Of a stretch of 64,000 nt of DNA, positions 15,155 to 24,673 are shown one piece after another. Numbering within the stretch: the stretch's first letter is position 1; the number at the start of each line of letters is the position of its first letter. Below the pieces are notes generated by a model that worked only from the letters and a program-made list of their open reading frames with translations, made no database searches and was not told the origin of the DNA. Both the position numbers and the translations under genes were made by a program. This DNA is from Myxococcaceae bacterium (GTDB lineage Bacteria > Myxococcota_A > Polyangia > Polyangiales > Ga0077539): the NCBI GenBank assembly GCA_004297725.1, contig SCUS01000052.1, forward strand, positions 1-64,000, in the 5' to 3' direction.

Positions 15155-16714
15155 ATGAGACACATACACAACGAGTCGCTCTGGCTGGCCACCGCGCAGC
15201 GACCGCACCAGAGCCCCCTCGCCCACTCCGTGGAGGTCGACGTCGTCGTCGTGGGAGGCGGCATCACGGGCATGACCGCGGCGCTGCTGCTCAAGCGCCG
15301 GGGGGCCACCGTGGCGGTGGTCGAGATGCAGCGCGTGGGCTACGGCGAGACCGGCCACACCAGCGCCCACCTCACCGAGCTGGTCGACTCTCGCTACGTC
15401 GACATCGAGAGCGATTTCGGACATGACGCCGCGAGGCTGGTGGGCGAGTCGAGCCGCGCCGCGATCGAGCACATCGAGCGGTGGTCGAGGGAGTTTCCCT
15501 GCGGCTTCGAGCGGGTGCCGGCGTGGCTCTACGCCGAGGGAGACGAGGACGCCCACGGGCTCGAGCGCGAGGTCGAGGCCGCGCGAGGCGCCGGGGTGGC
15601 CGCGCGCTTCACCCGGGAGGTTCCGCTCCCCTTCCCGGTGGCGGGAGCGCTGCGGCTGGAGCACCAGGCGCAGTTCCACCCGATGAAGTACCTCCGAGGC
15701 ATCGCCAGGGAACTCCCCGGCGGTGGCTGCCACCTCTTCGAGGAGAGCCGCGTGGTCGAGGTGCACGACGGCGAGCCCTGCCGGGTCAAGCTCGCCTCCG
15801 GGGTCGAGCTCACCGCGCGCTCGGTGCTGGTCACCGCCAACGTCCCGGTCTTCAACCTGCTGGCGCTGCACACCAAGATCGCCGCCTACCGCAGCTACGT
15901 CGTCGCGGCCCGCGGCGCGAAGATGCCTCCGCCGGGGCTCTACTTCGACACCGCCGATCCGTACCACTACACCCGCCGCCACGAGGACGAGCGGGGCGCC
16001 CTGCTCCTCGTCGGCGGCGAGGACCACAAGACGGGTCAGTGCGACGACACCGAGGTGCCCTTCACCCACCTCCAGCGCTACGTGATCGAGCGCTTCGGCA
16101 GCGAGGACATCGCCTACCGCTGGTCGGGACAGATCATCAAGCCCGCCGACGGCCTGCCCTACATCGGGAGAAACTCCGCTTCGGACAACGTGTTCGTCGC
16201 GACGGGCTTCTCGGGCAACGGGATGACCTTCGGCACCGTCGCGGGGATGATGCTCTCCGAGGCGGCGCTCGGCCGCTCGATGCCCTGGACGGACCTCTAC
16301 GAGGCCACCCGCATGAAGGTGCTCGGCGCGGTGAAGGACATGCTGGTCGAGAACGTGGACTACCCCGTCCACCTGATCGGCGACCGGCTCGCGGTGCCCG
16401 ACCGCACCGCCGATGACCTCGCTCCCGGCGAAGGCGACGTGGTGCTGGTGGGCGGGCGCAAGCTCGCGGTGTACTGCGACGAGCGGGGCACCCTCCACGG
16501 GCTGAGCCCGGTGTGCACCCACATGGGCTGCCACGTGGCCTGGAACACCACCGAGCGCAGCTGGGACTGCCCCTGCCACGGAGGCCGCTTCGACGCGATG
16601 GGTCAGGTGCTCAACGGCCCGCCGGTGCAGCCGCTGGAGGCCCGCCCCATGACCGAGCCCACCGGCGCCCTGGTCGTCGACGAGAACGCCGAGCCCACCG
16701 GGGCGCTCACCTGA
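15155..16714 (+). CDS. FAD-dependent oxidoreductase fused to a Rieske 2Fe-2S domain
   Basis: This 519-residue protein starts with a DAO-type FAD-binding domain. 'VVVGGGITGMTAALLL' lies at about 31-46, with G34-G36 and G39 of the dinucleotide loop, and the C-terminal flavin contact is 'NVFVATGFSGNGMTFGTVA'. A Rieske domain follows at about 420-510. Its cluster ligands are C454/H456 ('CTHMGCH') and C472/H475 ('CPCHGGRF'), with C459 and C474 placed for the usual disulfide. Proteins of this layout are common in soil bacteria and oxidise small molecules or amino-acid-like substrates, but the substrate is unknown. There is no signal peptide. The YeeE-type genes downstream are convergent, so they are not in one operon. 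Confidence 0.92.
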   Translation: MRHIHNESLWLATAQRPHQSPLAHSVEVDVVVVGGGITGMTAALLLKRRGATVAVVEMQRVGYGETGHTSAHLTELVDSRYVDIESDFGHDAARLVGESSRAAIEHIERWSREFPCGFERVPAWLYAEGDEDAHGLEREVEAARGAGVAARFTREVPLPFPVAGALRLEHQAQFHPMKYLRGIARELPGGGCHLFEESRVVEVHDGEPCRVKLASGVELTARSVLVTANVPVFNLLALHTKIAAYRSYVVAARGAKMPPPGLYFDTADPYHYTRRHEDERGALLLVGGEDHKTGQCDDTEVPFTHLQRYVIERFGSEDIAYRWSGQIIKPADGLPYIGRNSASDNVFVATGFSGNGMTFGTVAGMMLSEAALGRSMPWTDLYEATRMKVLGAVKDMLVENVDYPVHLIGDRLAVPDRTADDLAPGEGDVVLVGGRKLAVYCDERGTLHGLSPVCTHMGCHVAWNTTERSWDCPCHGGRFDAMGQVLNGPPVQPLEARPMTEPTGALVVDENAEPTGALT

Positions 16715-16739
16715 CCTCAGCCGACGCGCGCAGGGCCCC

Positions 16740-17282
16740 TCACGGGGCTCTCCTTCCGACGCGGCCGATGAGGAGGAGCACGAGCGCCATGGCCTGCACG
16801 AAGACCAGCAGCACCAGCCAGGGAGAGGCCCCGGTGAGCCCGGCGAGGGTGATGCGCCCGTAGGCTCCGACCCTGGAGAGCGTCGGCATGATCACCGGCT
16901 GCAGCAGCCCGAAGACCATGGCGCCCACCAGCAGGCCGGAGAGCCCAGCGATCCAGGCGTCGAGGCGGCCCTCGCCCGCCTCGGCGACGACGGTGCCGGG
17001 GCAGTAGCCCGCGGTGGCCATGCCGACGCCGAACACCACGCCGCCCACGAGGTTGGCCAGCACCGAGGTCGGGGGCACGGGCGCGCTCGCCGCGAAGCCG
17101 GCGTCGAGCCCGACCTGGATGGCGATGGCTCCCACCACCAGCGCCGTGAGCATGAAGCGCATCACGGTCATGTCGCGGAAGCGATAGACGTTCACGATGC
17201 GGGCGTAGTGGGTGAGCCCTGCCTTGTGCAGCGCCCAGCCGAAGAGGAAGCCCAGCACCAGCGGCTTGATCACGTCGAGCAT
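16740..17282 (-). CDS. YeeE/YedE-type (TsuA-like) membrane transporter half
   Basis: This 180-residue inner-membrane protein has about five hydrophobic segments. It carries the family hallmark 'FGVGMATAGYCPGTVVAEAG' (Gly-rich motif with a conserved Cys) followed by 'WIAGLSGLLVGAMVFG'. YeeE/YedE proteins, including thiosulfate-importing TsuA, are built from two such halves with essential Cys residues in GxxGxC-type motifs. Here the second half is a separate gene. Its ATG at 17282 lies 13 bp inside the end of the cytochrome-YeeE fusion gene, so the two are co-translated and probably form one complex. The substrate is inferred to be thiosulfate or another reduced sulfur compound. Confidence 0.88.
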   Translation of the reverse strand: MLDVIKPLVLGFLFGWALHKAGLTHYARIVNVYRFRDMTVMRFMLTALVVGAIAIQVGLDAGFAASAPVPPTSVLANLVGGVVFGVGMATAGYCPGTVVAEAGEGRLDAWIAGLSGLLVGAMVFGLLQPVIMPTLSRVGAYGRITLAGLTGASPWLVLLVFVQAMALVLLLIGRVGRRAP

Positions 17283-18292
17283 CCGCGCGCCCTCCCCCGG
17301 TAGCAGAGCCACGCGGCGGGGATGCCCCCGGCGAACATCCCTGCCATGAAGACGAAGGCGCCCGGGGAGAGCGCCGCGCCGCCGGAGATGGCCAGGCCGC
17401 TGGTGCACCCGCCCGCGATGCCCGCGCCGAGCTGGACGAGCACCGCGCCCACGAAGGCGATGCCCAGCCGCAGCGCCCGGCTCGGGCCGTAGCGCTCCTG
17501 CCACTGGGTGTCGGGCAGCCAGCGCCAGCGGGCCTCGCCGGAGAGCCGGCTGGAGGCCAAGGATCCGGCGAGCAGACCGACGACCAGCCAGACCTGCCAG
17601 GTGATGCCCGGGCTCATCACGTAGCGGTAGTACTGGCTGGAGGGAAACAGCCAGCGCCCGGGGTAGGCCGCGAGCTTGTCGAAGGCGCCCGATGCGGCGA
17701 GCGGACGGCCGCAGAAGACCTCGGAGTACGCGACCACGAGGCCGAGCAGCGCGCCCGCGGCGTAGGGGCTCCAGGTCTTCTCCCGCAGCCACGCGCCCAG
17801 GGGGCGGCGGGCCACGGTGAGCTCTCTCCGGACGACGAGGTAGAGCGCGAGCGAGAGCAGCGCCGCGAGCGCCGCGAGGACGCGATCGGGCGTCTGGCTG
17901 GCTCGCGCGGGAGGCGCGGGAGGCGCGGGAGGAGGAGCCGGAGGAGTCGGGCCCGGTCGCAGCTCGGCGGCGAGGTAGCGCTCGGCGCGGGCCTGGGCGT
18001 CGGAGGCGTGGCATCCCCCGCAGGAGCCCGACGGATCGACCAGGGGAGAGCGCAGCCCGCGGTGCGCCTGTGCCTTCTCCGGAGCGGCCGGGTCGCCCCC
18101 GTGGCACGAGGCGCAGAGGTCACCGAAGCCGTGGTCGACGTGCCATGGCTGCGCGCTCTGCAGCACCGGATGCAAGCCGTGCGTCTCGTGGCAGCTCACG
18201 CACGACGAGGCGTTGGAGGTGCACTGCGCGCGGGCCGCCGCGGGCCACGCCAGGGCAGCGATTACAGGGAGGAGTAAGACCCGGTGACGCAC
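17270..18292 (-). CDS. Tri-heme cytochrome c domain fused to YeeE/YedE-type transporter half
   Basis: This 340-residue protein starts at GTG 18292 with a signal peptide ending near 'AAARAQ'. An extracytoplasmic domain follows with three CxxCH heme-binding motifs (C31-H35, C60-H64, C91-H95). A Pro-rich linker (about 112-127) leads to a membrane part of about six helices from residue ~135. That part has YeeE/YedE hallmarks 'SEVFCGRPLAASGAFDKL' and 'GAGIAGGCTSGLAISGGAAL'. In TsuA-type thiosulfate importers the equivalent Cys residues relay the substrate. The fusion suggests that periplasmic redox chemistry on a sulfur compound is coupled to transport. The partner half overlaps at its 3' end. Both domain assignments are firm; the coupling is inference. 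Confidence 0.9.
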   Translation of the reverse strand: MRHRVLLLPVIAALAWPAAARAQCTSNASSCVSCHETHGLHPVLQSAQPWHVDHGFGDLCASCHGGDPAAPEKAQAHRGLRSPLVDPSGSCGGCHASDAQARAERYLAAELRPGPTPPAPPPAPPAPPARASQTPDRVLAALAALLSLALYLVVRRELTVARRPLGAWLREKTWSPYAAGALLGLVVAYSEVFCGRPLAASGAFDKLAAYPGRWLFPSSQYYRYVMSPGITWQVWLVVGLLAGSLASSRLSGEARWRWLPDTQWQERYGPSRALRLGIAFVGAVLVQLGAGIAGGCTSGLAISGGAALSPGAFVFMAGMFAGGIPAAWLCYRGRARGCST

Positions 18293-18340
18293 GCCCGCAG
18301 AGCCGCAGGTTTCGTGCCGTCAGCGGGTGTGGGAGGCGGT

Positions 18341-19096
18341 CTACGGGGGAGCGTCTCGCCAGGCGCGCACCCGCTCGGCGAGCCAGGGGCCGTCGTCGAG
18401 GGGCAGGTCGTGGCCCGCGCGGGGGTGCTGCACCAGCGGGGCGCCGAAGTGCTTCGCGAGGCGCTCGCCGCAGACCGGGTGGGCCAGCGGATCGCGCGCG
18501 GCGGTGACCACCAGCGTGGGCACCGCGAGGCGAGCGGGCGCCCGGAAGCGCGTCGCGGCGGCGAGCTGGCGCACCAGCGTCCCGACGGGCGTCGGTCGCT
18601 CCTGGCCGTAGCGGGACCACTCCCTGGCCACGAGGTCGAGGTCGGGCGCGAGGCGGGTGGTGAAGCCCAGCACGATGCGCTCGCGCTCCACCGGGTCGCG
18701 GGTGCGCGCGGCGGCCACGATCTGCGGGAGGATGGCGAGGTCCATGCGGTCCCACGGGCGGGAGAGGTTGCCCGCGGAGGTGTTCACCAGCACCACGCGG
18801 CGGAAGTCGTCGGGGTGGTCCGCCGCCCACTGCATGGTGACCATGCCGCCGAGGGAGACGCCGAGGAGGCTCCACGGGCCGGGGTGCTCTTCCCGGAGGC
18901 GCAGCCAGCGGGCGCGGGTGTCCTCCATGATCCCCCGGACGGTGGTGGGCGAGGGCCTCGCGTGCTCGGTGCCCGCTCCCGGGAAGTCGATGCCGTGGGC
19001 GGTGGCGTCGCCCAGGGTCTCGGAGAGCACCTGGTTGAAGCGTCCGTTGTGACGTTGCTCGCGGGCGAGGCCGCGGAGGAGGAGCCAGCGTTCCAT
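18341..19096 (-). CDS. Alpha/beta hydrolase
   Basis: This 251-residue protein has the nucleophile elbow 'GVSLGG' with S81, an oxyanion region near 'LLLRGLAREQRHNGRF', and a C-terminal 'HPRAGHDLPLDDGPWLAERV' containing the likely catalytic His (in 'AGHDLP'). The acid is probably the Asp in 'VVTAARDPLAHP'. These are the standard triad positions of alpha/beta hydrolases such as esterases or lipases. No signal peptide is visible, so it is probably cytoplasmic. The ATG at 19096 begins at the first core strand; upstream in-frame sequence is antisense to other genes. The substrate is unknown. Confidence 0.87.
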   Translation of the reverse strand: MERWLLLRGLAREQRHNGRFNQVLSETLGDATAHGIDFPGAGTEHARPSPTTVRGIMEDTRARWLRLREEHPGPWSLLGVSLGGMVTMQWAADHPDDFRRVVLVNTSAGNLSRPWDRMDLAILPQIVAAARTRDPVERERIVLGFTTRLAPDLDLVAREWSRYGQERPTPVGTLVRQLAAATRFRAPARLAVPTLVVTAARDPLAHPVCGERLAKHFGAPLVQHPRAGHDLPLDDGPWLAERVRAWRDAPP

Positions 19097-19134
19097 GGGG
19101 GGGATTGAGCTTACGGAGGGGTGTATGCGAGCCG

Positions 19135-19641
19135 TCACCGATGATCGGGGGACTCGACCGGAGGAGGCGGATGCGGGTGCACCATCGGCATGCCGCCGGG
19201 CGGCTGCGGCAAGGGATGCGTCGGCGGAGGAGGCGGAGGCGGAGGCTGCGGGGGCGGAGGGTCGGGGTTCACCGCCATGGGGCCGCCCTGGGGGTGCATC
19301 TGCGGCGGAGGCAGGGGCTGCACCGGGGCCACGGCGCCGCTCGGCTGCATGGGCGGGGGCTCCGGGCTGGTGATCGGGACGGCGCCCGCGGGGCCGATCT
19401 CGGCGCGGGTCGGGGCGATGAGCCCGAGGCCGACGGCGATCTCCTTCAGGCCATCGGCGAGGCGGCTGCCGTTGAGGGCGCTGGCGGCGTTCTCGCCGTG
19501 GGTGGTGAGACGCTCGTGGCGCTCGGCGGCTTCGGGGGCGGTGGCGTTGCAGCCGTCGAGGACGACCCCGCTGGCGAGCAGCGCCGCGAGGCTGGGCAGC
19601 GCAGAACTCCGGGCGGCGGTGCGAGGACGACGATGATTCAT
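19135..19641 (-). CDS. Pro-rich lipoprotein-like protein, paralogue A
   Basis: This 168-residue protein starts with 'RRPRTAARSSALPSLAALLA' and then 'SGVVLDGC', which looks like an Arg-rich secretion signal with an atypical lipobox (Asp before Gly-Cys). A conserved stretch of ~65 residues follows, with 'ERLTTHGENA' and 'IAVGLGLI'. The C-terminal half is extremely Pro-rich ('PPPPQPPPPPPPPTHPLP') and probably spans or contacts the cell wall. A second copy with the same N-terminus lies at 21081-21581. No known family is recognised. It is the gene before the alpha/beta hydrolase on the same strand (38-bp gap). Confidence 0.72.
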   Translation of the reverse strand: MNHRRPRTAARSSALPSLAALLASGVVLDGCNATAPEAAERHERLTTHGENAASALNGSRLADGLKEIAVGLGLIAPTRAEIGPAGAVPITSPEPPPMQPSGAVAPVQPLPPPQMHPQGGPMAVNPDPPPPQPPPPPPPPTHPLPQPPGGMPMVHPHPPPPVESPDHR

Positions 19642-19718
19642 ACGGCTTGAGCCCTTCGACGCGAGACGACGACGGGATCTTGGCGTGACCGCGGGGTCGA
19701 TGGCAAACCTCGGGGTCG

Positions 19719-20636
<918 letters not shown>

Positions 20637-20657
<21 letters not shown>

Positions 20658-21038
20658 CGACTCGGCGCGGGCGAGGATGCCGGCCTCGTCCGAGGGCTCC
20701 CACCCGAGGCCGATGACCCGGTCGCTCGCCCACACGTCCCAGACCTCCTCGGGCACCTCGACGGTGCCGCGGTGGCCTCCCACGACGATGGCCCTCGGAC
20801 CGGCGAAGGCGATCACGTCGGCGAGCAGGTCGGCGTCCTCGTCGAGGGCCGCGCGGGAGATGGAGACATAGGCCGCGACGGCTCCGGTGGTCGGGTCGAT
20901 GGAGCGCACTCGAGGAAACTCGAAGGCCTGCGCCGCGGTGAGGTCGCGCACTCGGGGCTCCGGCGAGCCGTCACGCCAACGCCAGCCGTCGGGCTGGCGG
21001 ACGAGCAGGCCGCCCATCGCGCTGAGGGGAGGTGCCAT
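20637..21038 (-). CDS. Hypothetical 133-residue protein
   Basis: The family is not recognised. It is a compact alpha/beta-type sequence without signal peptide or membrane helix, containing 'AFAGPRAIVVGGHRGTVEVP' and Trp-rich 'PEEVWDVWASDRVIGLGWEP'. It lies 42 bp downstream of paralogue B and may share its transcript. A shorter form starting at the ATG near 21017 is possible. Its 3' end overlaps the convergent metallo-hydrolase gene by 21 bp. Confidence 0.6.
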
Positions 21039-21080
21039 GGCCGCGCTCTCTACCTCGTTCGCGAGGCGGGCGAAACCCTC

Positions 21081-21581
21081 TCAGCCGCCGGTGGGGTCGA
21101 AGCCGCCGCGGTCGGGATGGACGGCCGACACCCCGCCCCGGGGCTGTACCCGGCGATGCGGCGGATGCGGTGCGGGGGGCGTCGGGGGCGGCGTCGGCAC
21201 GGTGCGACGGACGCCCCCGTCCGCGTCGACCGGCGTCTGCGGTGCCACCGGCGGCGTCGGCTGCGTGGGAGCCGGGACCCCCGCGGTCTGCATCGGGGGC
21301 TCGACCTCCACCACGGGCGCCTCTCCGGGGGCCTGGATGCGCGTCTCCGGCGGCGCCTCGATGAGCCCGAGCCCGATGCCCACCTCCGTCGCGGAGCGGC
21401 CGAGCTGGTGGCTGGCAAACTCCCGCTCGGCCTGCTGGCCGTGCTCGGTGAGGCGACGCTGGCGCTCGGCGGTCTGCGCGGGCGTGTCGCAGCCATCGAT
21501 GACCACCCCGCTCGCGAGGAGGGCGGCGAGGCTGGGGAGTGCGGTGCTCTGCGCGGCGGTGCGGGGTCGTCGGAGCGTCAT
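21081..21581 (-). CDS. Pro-rich lipoprotein-like protein, paralogue B
   Basis: This 166-residue protein shares its N-terminus with the gene at 19135-19641. The shared parts are 'LRRPRTAAQSTALPSLAALL', 'ASGVVIDGC', then 'RRLTEHGQQA' and 'VGIGLGLIE'. The second half is Pro-rich but less repetitive than in paralogue A, with 'PTPPPTPPAPHPPHRR'. The signal region again has Asp-Gly-Cys at the lipobox. The high conservation of the signal and the first mature segment, against a divergent tail, suggests a shared export route or partner. Function unknown. Confidence 0.72.
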   Translation of the reverse strand: MTLRRPRTAAQSTALPSLAALLASGVVIDGCDTPAQTAERQRRLTEHGQQAEREFASHQLGRSATEVGIGLGLIEAPPETRIQAPGEAPVVEVEPPMQTAGVPAPTQPTPPVAPQTPVDADGGVRRTVPTPPPTPPAPHPPHRRVQPRGGVSAVHPDRGGFDPTGG

Positions 21582-21659
21582 GGAGGTCGCTTCCCTTCGG
21601 CGGGGCGTCGATCGTACTGGGCCGATGTTCGCGCGGCTGGGGGTCGCCTGGCAAACGGC

Positions 21660-22925
21660 CTACTGACGGCGGTACATCCGGTCGATGCGGCGCTCGGGGT
21701 CGTCGCGGTCGAGCAGCAGCAGCGTCGCGTAGAAGGCCCACTCGAAGGGCTTCATCGCGACGTAGACGGCGTCGGCCATCCAGGTGCGGGTGATGTACCG
21801 GCTCACCGGCAGCCCGAGCCGGTCGTAGGTGGCGCGGGCGAGGCGGCCGAAGCGCGGCCATCGCACATGCAGCAGGTCCTCGAAGGCGTTGGCCACCGCG
21901 AGCTGGCGGTTGACCACGATGGGGTGACCGTTGCGCTCTCCCATGCGCTCGGGGCGCACCAGCGAAGGGGTGCCGCGGGCGGCGACGGTGCAGAGGTAGT
22001 GGCAGTCGTTCACCACGATGTGCTGGACCGGCAGCCGGGAGAGCGCGTGGCCGCAGGTCTCGGTGAACACGTCGAGCGCGGCCGTGGGGCGGTGGTGCAG
22101 CGCGGCCATCACCACGGCGTAGGCGCCCACGAGCACCGGCGCAGTGGCCAGCGAGGCGAGCAGCGTGGGGCGGTGCGCGGGCGCGTCGGCCGTCACCGGA
22201 ACCGCCGCGGTCGAAGCCCGATAGACGTCTTCCGGCGGGCCAGGCGGGGGGGTGAGCGCGTCGGCGCCACGGCGTCGCAGTCGAGCGGTGAGCTCGTGGG
22301 CGTAGAGCCCGATGGTCACGAAGGGCGCCACCAGCGGCAGCGCGACGGGGAAGAGCAGGAGGCCCCAGAGCAGGTCGGCGCACTGCACCACGAGCACGAG
22401 GTGCAGCCCGACGCCCACCATCAGCAGCGAGTGCACCAGCAGCTCGGCGCCCGCACGGAGCTTCTCCGGGCGGCGGCGAGAGAGCACGAAGGCCAGCGCG
22501 GTGAGCGCGTGCATCGTCACCAGCCCGACCGCCCCGCGGGCGCCCAGCACCCGGAACATCAACGGCCCCGCGTGACAGTTGGTGATGCGGCAGGCGCGGT
22601 CGAGGATGGCGTAGTTGATCCCGAGGCCCCAGGCCGGGAGCAGCACGAGCACCAGCACGTAGAGCGCCGGGAGGTACCGCCCTCGGCCGCGGTCGCGGAT
22701 GCCCTGGTAGACCTTGAGGCAGGCGATGGCCCACCCGGCCAGCACCAGCAGCCCGCCGATCGACCCCGGGACGCCCGACCAGCGGGGGATGACCCACGCG
22801 AAGGCGGCCGTCAGCCCGGCCATCAGCGCGAGCCCGACCGGCGCGCCGTAGCCCGTGGCCAGCAGCGCCGCGAGGCCGAGATCGCCCACCCACGCCCATG
22901 ATCCGCGACGCGCGTCCGTCTCCAT
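21660..22925 (-). CDS. Polytopic membrane protein, function unknown (possibly DUF6688-like)
   Basis: This 421-residue protein has about seven hydrophobic segments in residues 15-275. The cytoplasmic or periplasmic C-terminal part contains Cys-rich 'ETCGHALSRLP' and 'NDCHYLCTVAARG', then 'HPIVVNRQLAVANAFEDLL' and 'YITRTWMADAVYVAMKPFEW'. Those conserved-looking motifs resemble a family I recall as DUF6688, but I am not sure of that name. No enzymatic motif is clear. The ATG at 22925 gives a short polar N-terminus before the first helix. It lies between paralogue B and a lipoprotein gene on the same strand. Confidence 0.72.
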   Translation of the reverse strand: METDARRGSWAWVGDLGLAALLATGYGAPVGLALMAGLTAAFAWVIPRWSGVPGSIGGLLVLAGWAIACLKVYQGIRDRGRGRYLPALYVLVLVLLPAWGLGINYAILDRACRITNCHAGPLMFRVLGARGAVGLVTMHALTALAFVLSRRRPEKLRAGAELLVHSLLMVGVGLHLVLVVQCADLLWGLLLFPVALPLVAPFVTIGLYAHELTARLRRRGADALTPPPGPPEDVYRASTAAVPVTADAPAHRPTLLASLATAPVLVGAYAVVMAALHHRPTAALDVFTETCGHALSRLPVQHIVVNDCHYLCTVAARGTPSLVRPERMGERNGHPIVVNRQLAVANAFEDLLHVRWPRFGRLARATYDRLGLPVSRYITRTWMADAVYVAMKPFEWAFYATLLLLDRDDPERRIDRMYRRQ

Positions 22926-22979
22926 GCGCCGACGGTACTCCCCTCGGGGCGTCGCCTCACCCCGCCGCAGGGTCGACGG

Positions 22980-24638
22980 TCATGGACGCAGCCCGAGCGG
23001 TCGCCTGGGGTCGACGTCCGGCGAGGCCTCCGGGCCCGCCGTGAGCGGCGTCGCCACGCCGTAGTTGCGGTCGATCTGGTTGCGCAGCCGCTGCTCCGCC
23101 CGGTACCACCCGCGACGGACGGGATCGTCGGTGCAGGTCGAGAACTCGGCGCTCCCCGGGGGCGCTCCCCAGCGCAGCTCGACGCAGTGGTAGGGGTCGA
23201 AGGAGAGCGAGAAGAGCCGGTCGAGCACCGTCTCCAGCGGGAGCGTCACCGTCGCGCCCGCGCTGTTGACGTAGCGGGTCTCGCACCCCGGGCGGGCGAT
23301 CTCCTCCCGCCACGCCGCCCTCATGCGCTCGAGGAGGGCAGGGTCGCCCGCGCTCGCGGCGACGGCGTCGTGGAGCTCGCGCACCGCGGCCTTGAGACGG
23401 GCGTCGCGGGAGGGCGTCGACCAGGTCTCCCAGTCGCCGGTGGTGCCGTAGATGTTCCAGGGGAGGGCGGCGGGGTGGGGCTGGCGCTGGATGCCCGCGG
23501 CGAGCGAGGCGTCGACGGCCTCGGCGCGGTCGGCCACGTCGCGGCAGAGCGAGGCGACCTGCTCCCGGAGGTCGAGCACCGGGTCGATCACCGCCCCCGC
23601 GGAGGCGAGCCGATGGCGCACCCACTGGTGGTAGGTCACCCGCGGCGCCCGAACGCCCGCGTCCTCCGCGGGGGGCGGGGGCTGCCACGCGGCGGGGCTC
23701 CACTGCGACTCTCCGTCGAAGCCGGGGATCTCGTCGTTACCTGCCCGGGTAAGATGCTCCCCGTCCCAGCGCAGCGGCCGGAAGTTCTGGAAGCCCCCGC
23801 CGAGGCTGCGGGTGCCGATGGCGAAGGCCTCCCCGAAGCGCTTGTAGGTGAGCGACCCGTCGGGGTGGCCGTCGATCAGGTAGACGGTGCCGTCGGGGCG
23901 CACCTCGATCACCACCAGCACGTGCCCGTTGGGGTCGTAGTAGGCCGTCCCCGGTCGCACGCCGTCTCGCCCGATGCGCGGCGGATACAGGTCGCCCCCG
24001 GGAACGTCGGGCGACACCCGGTACATCCCCGAGTGCACGTCGTCGACCATGGCCCCGAGCACACCGCGGGCTGTGCGGAAGTCCGTCCAGACGCGCCACC
24101 GGGAGGGCCGCACCCGGAGCATGTAGCGGGGGTCGTCCCCGTAGCCTCGCACCCGGGCCACGTAGCCGAAGGGCAGCCTGCGCTTGAAGGCGAAGTAGGC
24201 CCGGAGGATGTACGGCAGGTCGGCGCAGTCGACGGTGAGCGAGAGCCTCCGGTCGGAGGAGGCGTCGAAGAGGGTGTTGGCCGAAGGGTCGCCGAGGCAG
24301 CGGTCGAGCCGTCGGCAGCGGCGCTGCGAGATGGCCTCGCCCAGCCGGGCCACGAAGGCGCTGTACTCGCCCTCCATCCGGTCGTTCCAGGTGTTGACCG
24401 CGGGCCAGGAGTCACGGAGCGGGAGGTCGAGCGTCGAGCGGCCGGGCGGGGCCTCCGCCGAGGCGTCCACCGGCGGCAGCGGCGGTTCGGGGATCTCCTC
24501 CGGGGCCTCCGCGTCGGGCTCCTCCGCAGGGGCGGGCACGTCGATGGAGGGCTCGTCGACCCGGTCGGGCGCGTCGACCCGCGGGGGACGACGGCAGGAC
24601 GCGAGCAGGGAGAGCATCAGCGCGGCGCACGCCTTCAC
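22980..24638 (-). CDS. Lipoprotein with papain-like (NlpC/P60-like) motifs
   Basis: This 552-residue protein starts at GTG 24638, which gives a signal peptide with a good lipobox (LASC, Cys15). An acidic Pro-rich linker follows (about 20-75). A core domain has C138 in 'LTVDCADLPYILRAYFA' and H239 in 'YYDPNGHVLVVIEV', followed by 'VYLIDGHPDG'. The order Cys, then His in a GHV strand, then an Asp/His-containing strand is what NlpC/P60 or CHAP amidases show, so a cell-wall or protein amidase is possible. The overall sequence is otherwise unfamiliar and the match is by motif only. It is divergent from cysD (35-bp gap); the longer ATG start at 24692 would overlap cysD. Confidence 0.72.
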   Translation of the reverse strand: MKACAALMLSLLASCRRPPRVDAPDRVDEPSIDVPAPAEEPDAEAPEEIPEPPLPPVDASAEAPPGRSTLDLPLRDSWPAVNTWNDRMEGEYSAFVARLGEAISQRRCRRLDRCLGDPSANTLFDASSDRRLSLTVDCADLPYILRAYFAFKRRLPFGYVARVRGYGDDPRYMLRVRPSRWRVWTDFRTARGVLGAMVDDVHSGMYRVSPDVPGGDLYPPRIGRDGVRPGTAYYDPNGHVLVVIEVRPDGTVYLIDGHPDGSLTYKRFGEAFAIGTRSLGGGFQNFRPLRWDGEHLTRAGNDEIPGFDGESQWSPAAWQPPPPAEDAGVRAPRVTYHQWVRHRLASAGAVIDPVLDLREQVASLCRDVADRAEAVDASLAAGIQRQPHPAALPWNIYGTTGDWETWSTPSRDARLKAAVRELHDAVAASAGDPALLERMRAAWREEIARPGCETRYVNSAGATVTLPLETVLDRLFSLSFDPYHCVELRWGAPPGSAEFSTCTDDPVRRGWYRAEQRLRNQIDRNYGVATPLTAGPEASPDVDPRRPLGLRP

Positions 24639-24673
24639 TTGCCTGGACGCGGCGTCTGTTTTAGTGAAGCCAT

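Noticed and set aside
17905..17945. Short GGAGGCGCGG direct repeats
   Set aside because: They encode the Pro/Ala-rich linker of the cytochrome-YeeE fusion and need no separate explanation.
20772..22901. 709-codon plus-strand ORF
   Set aside because: It spans antisense to four minus-strand genes, has His/Arg/Gly-rich composition, and no recognisable motif.
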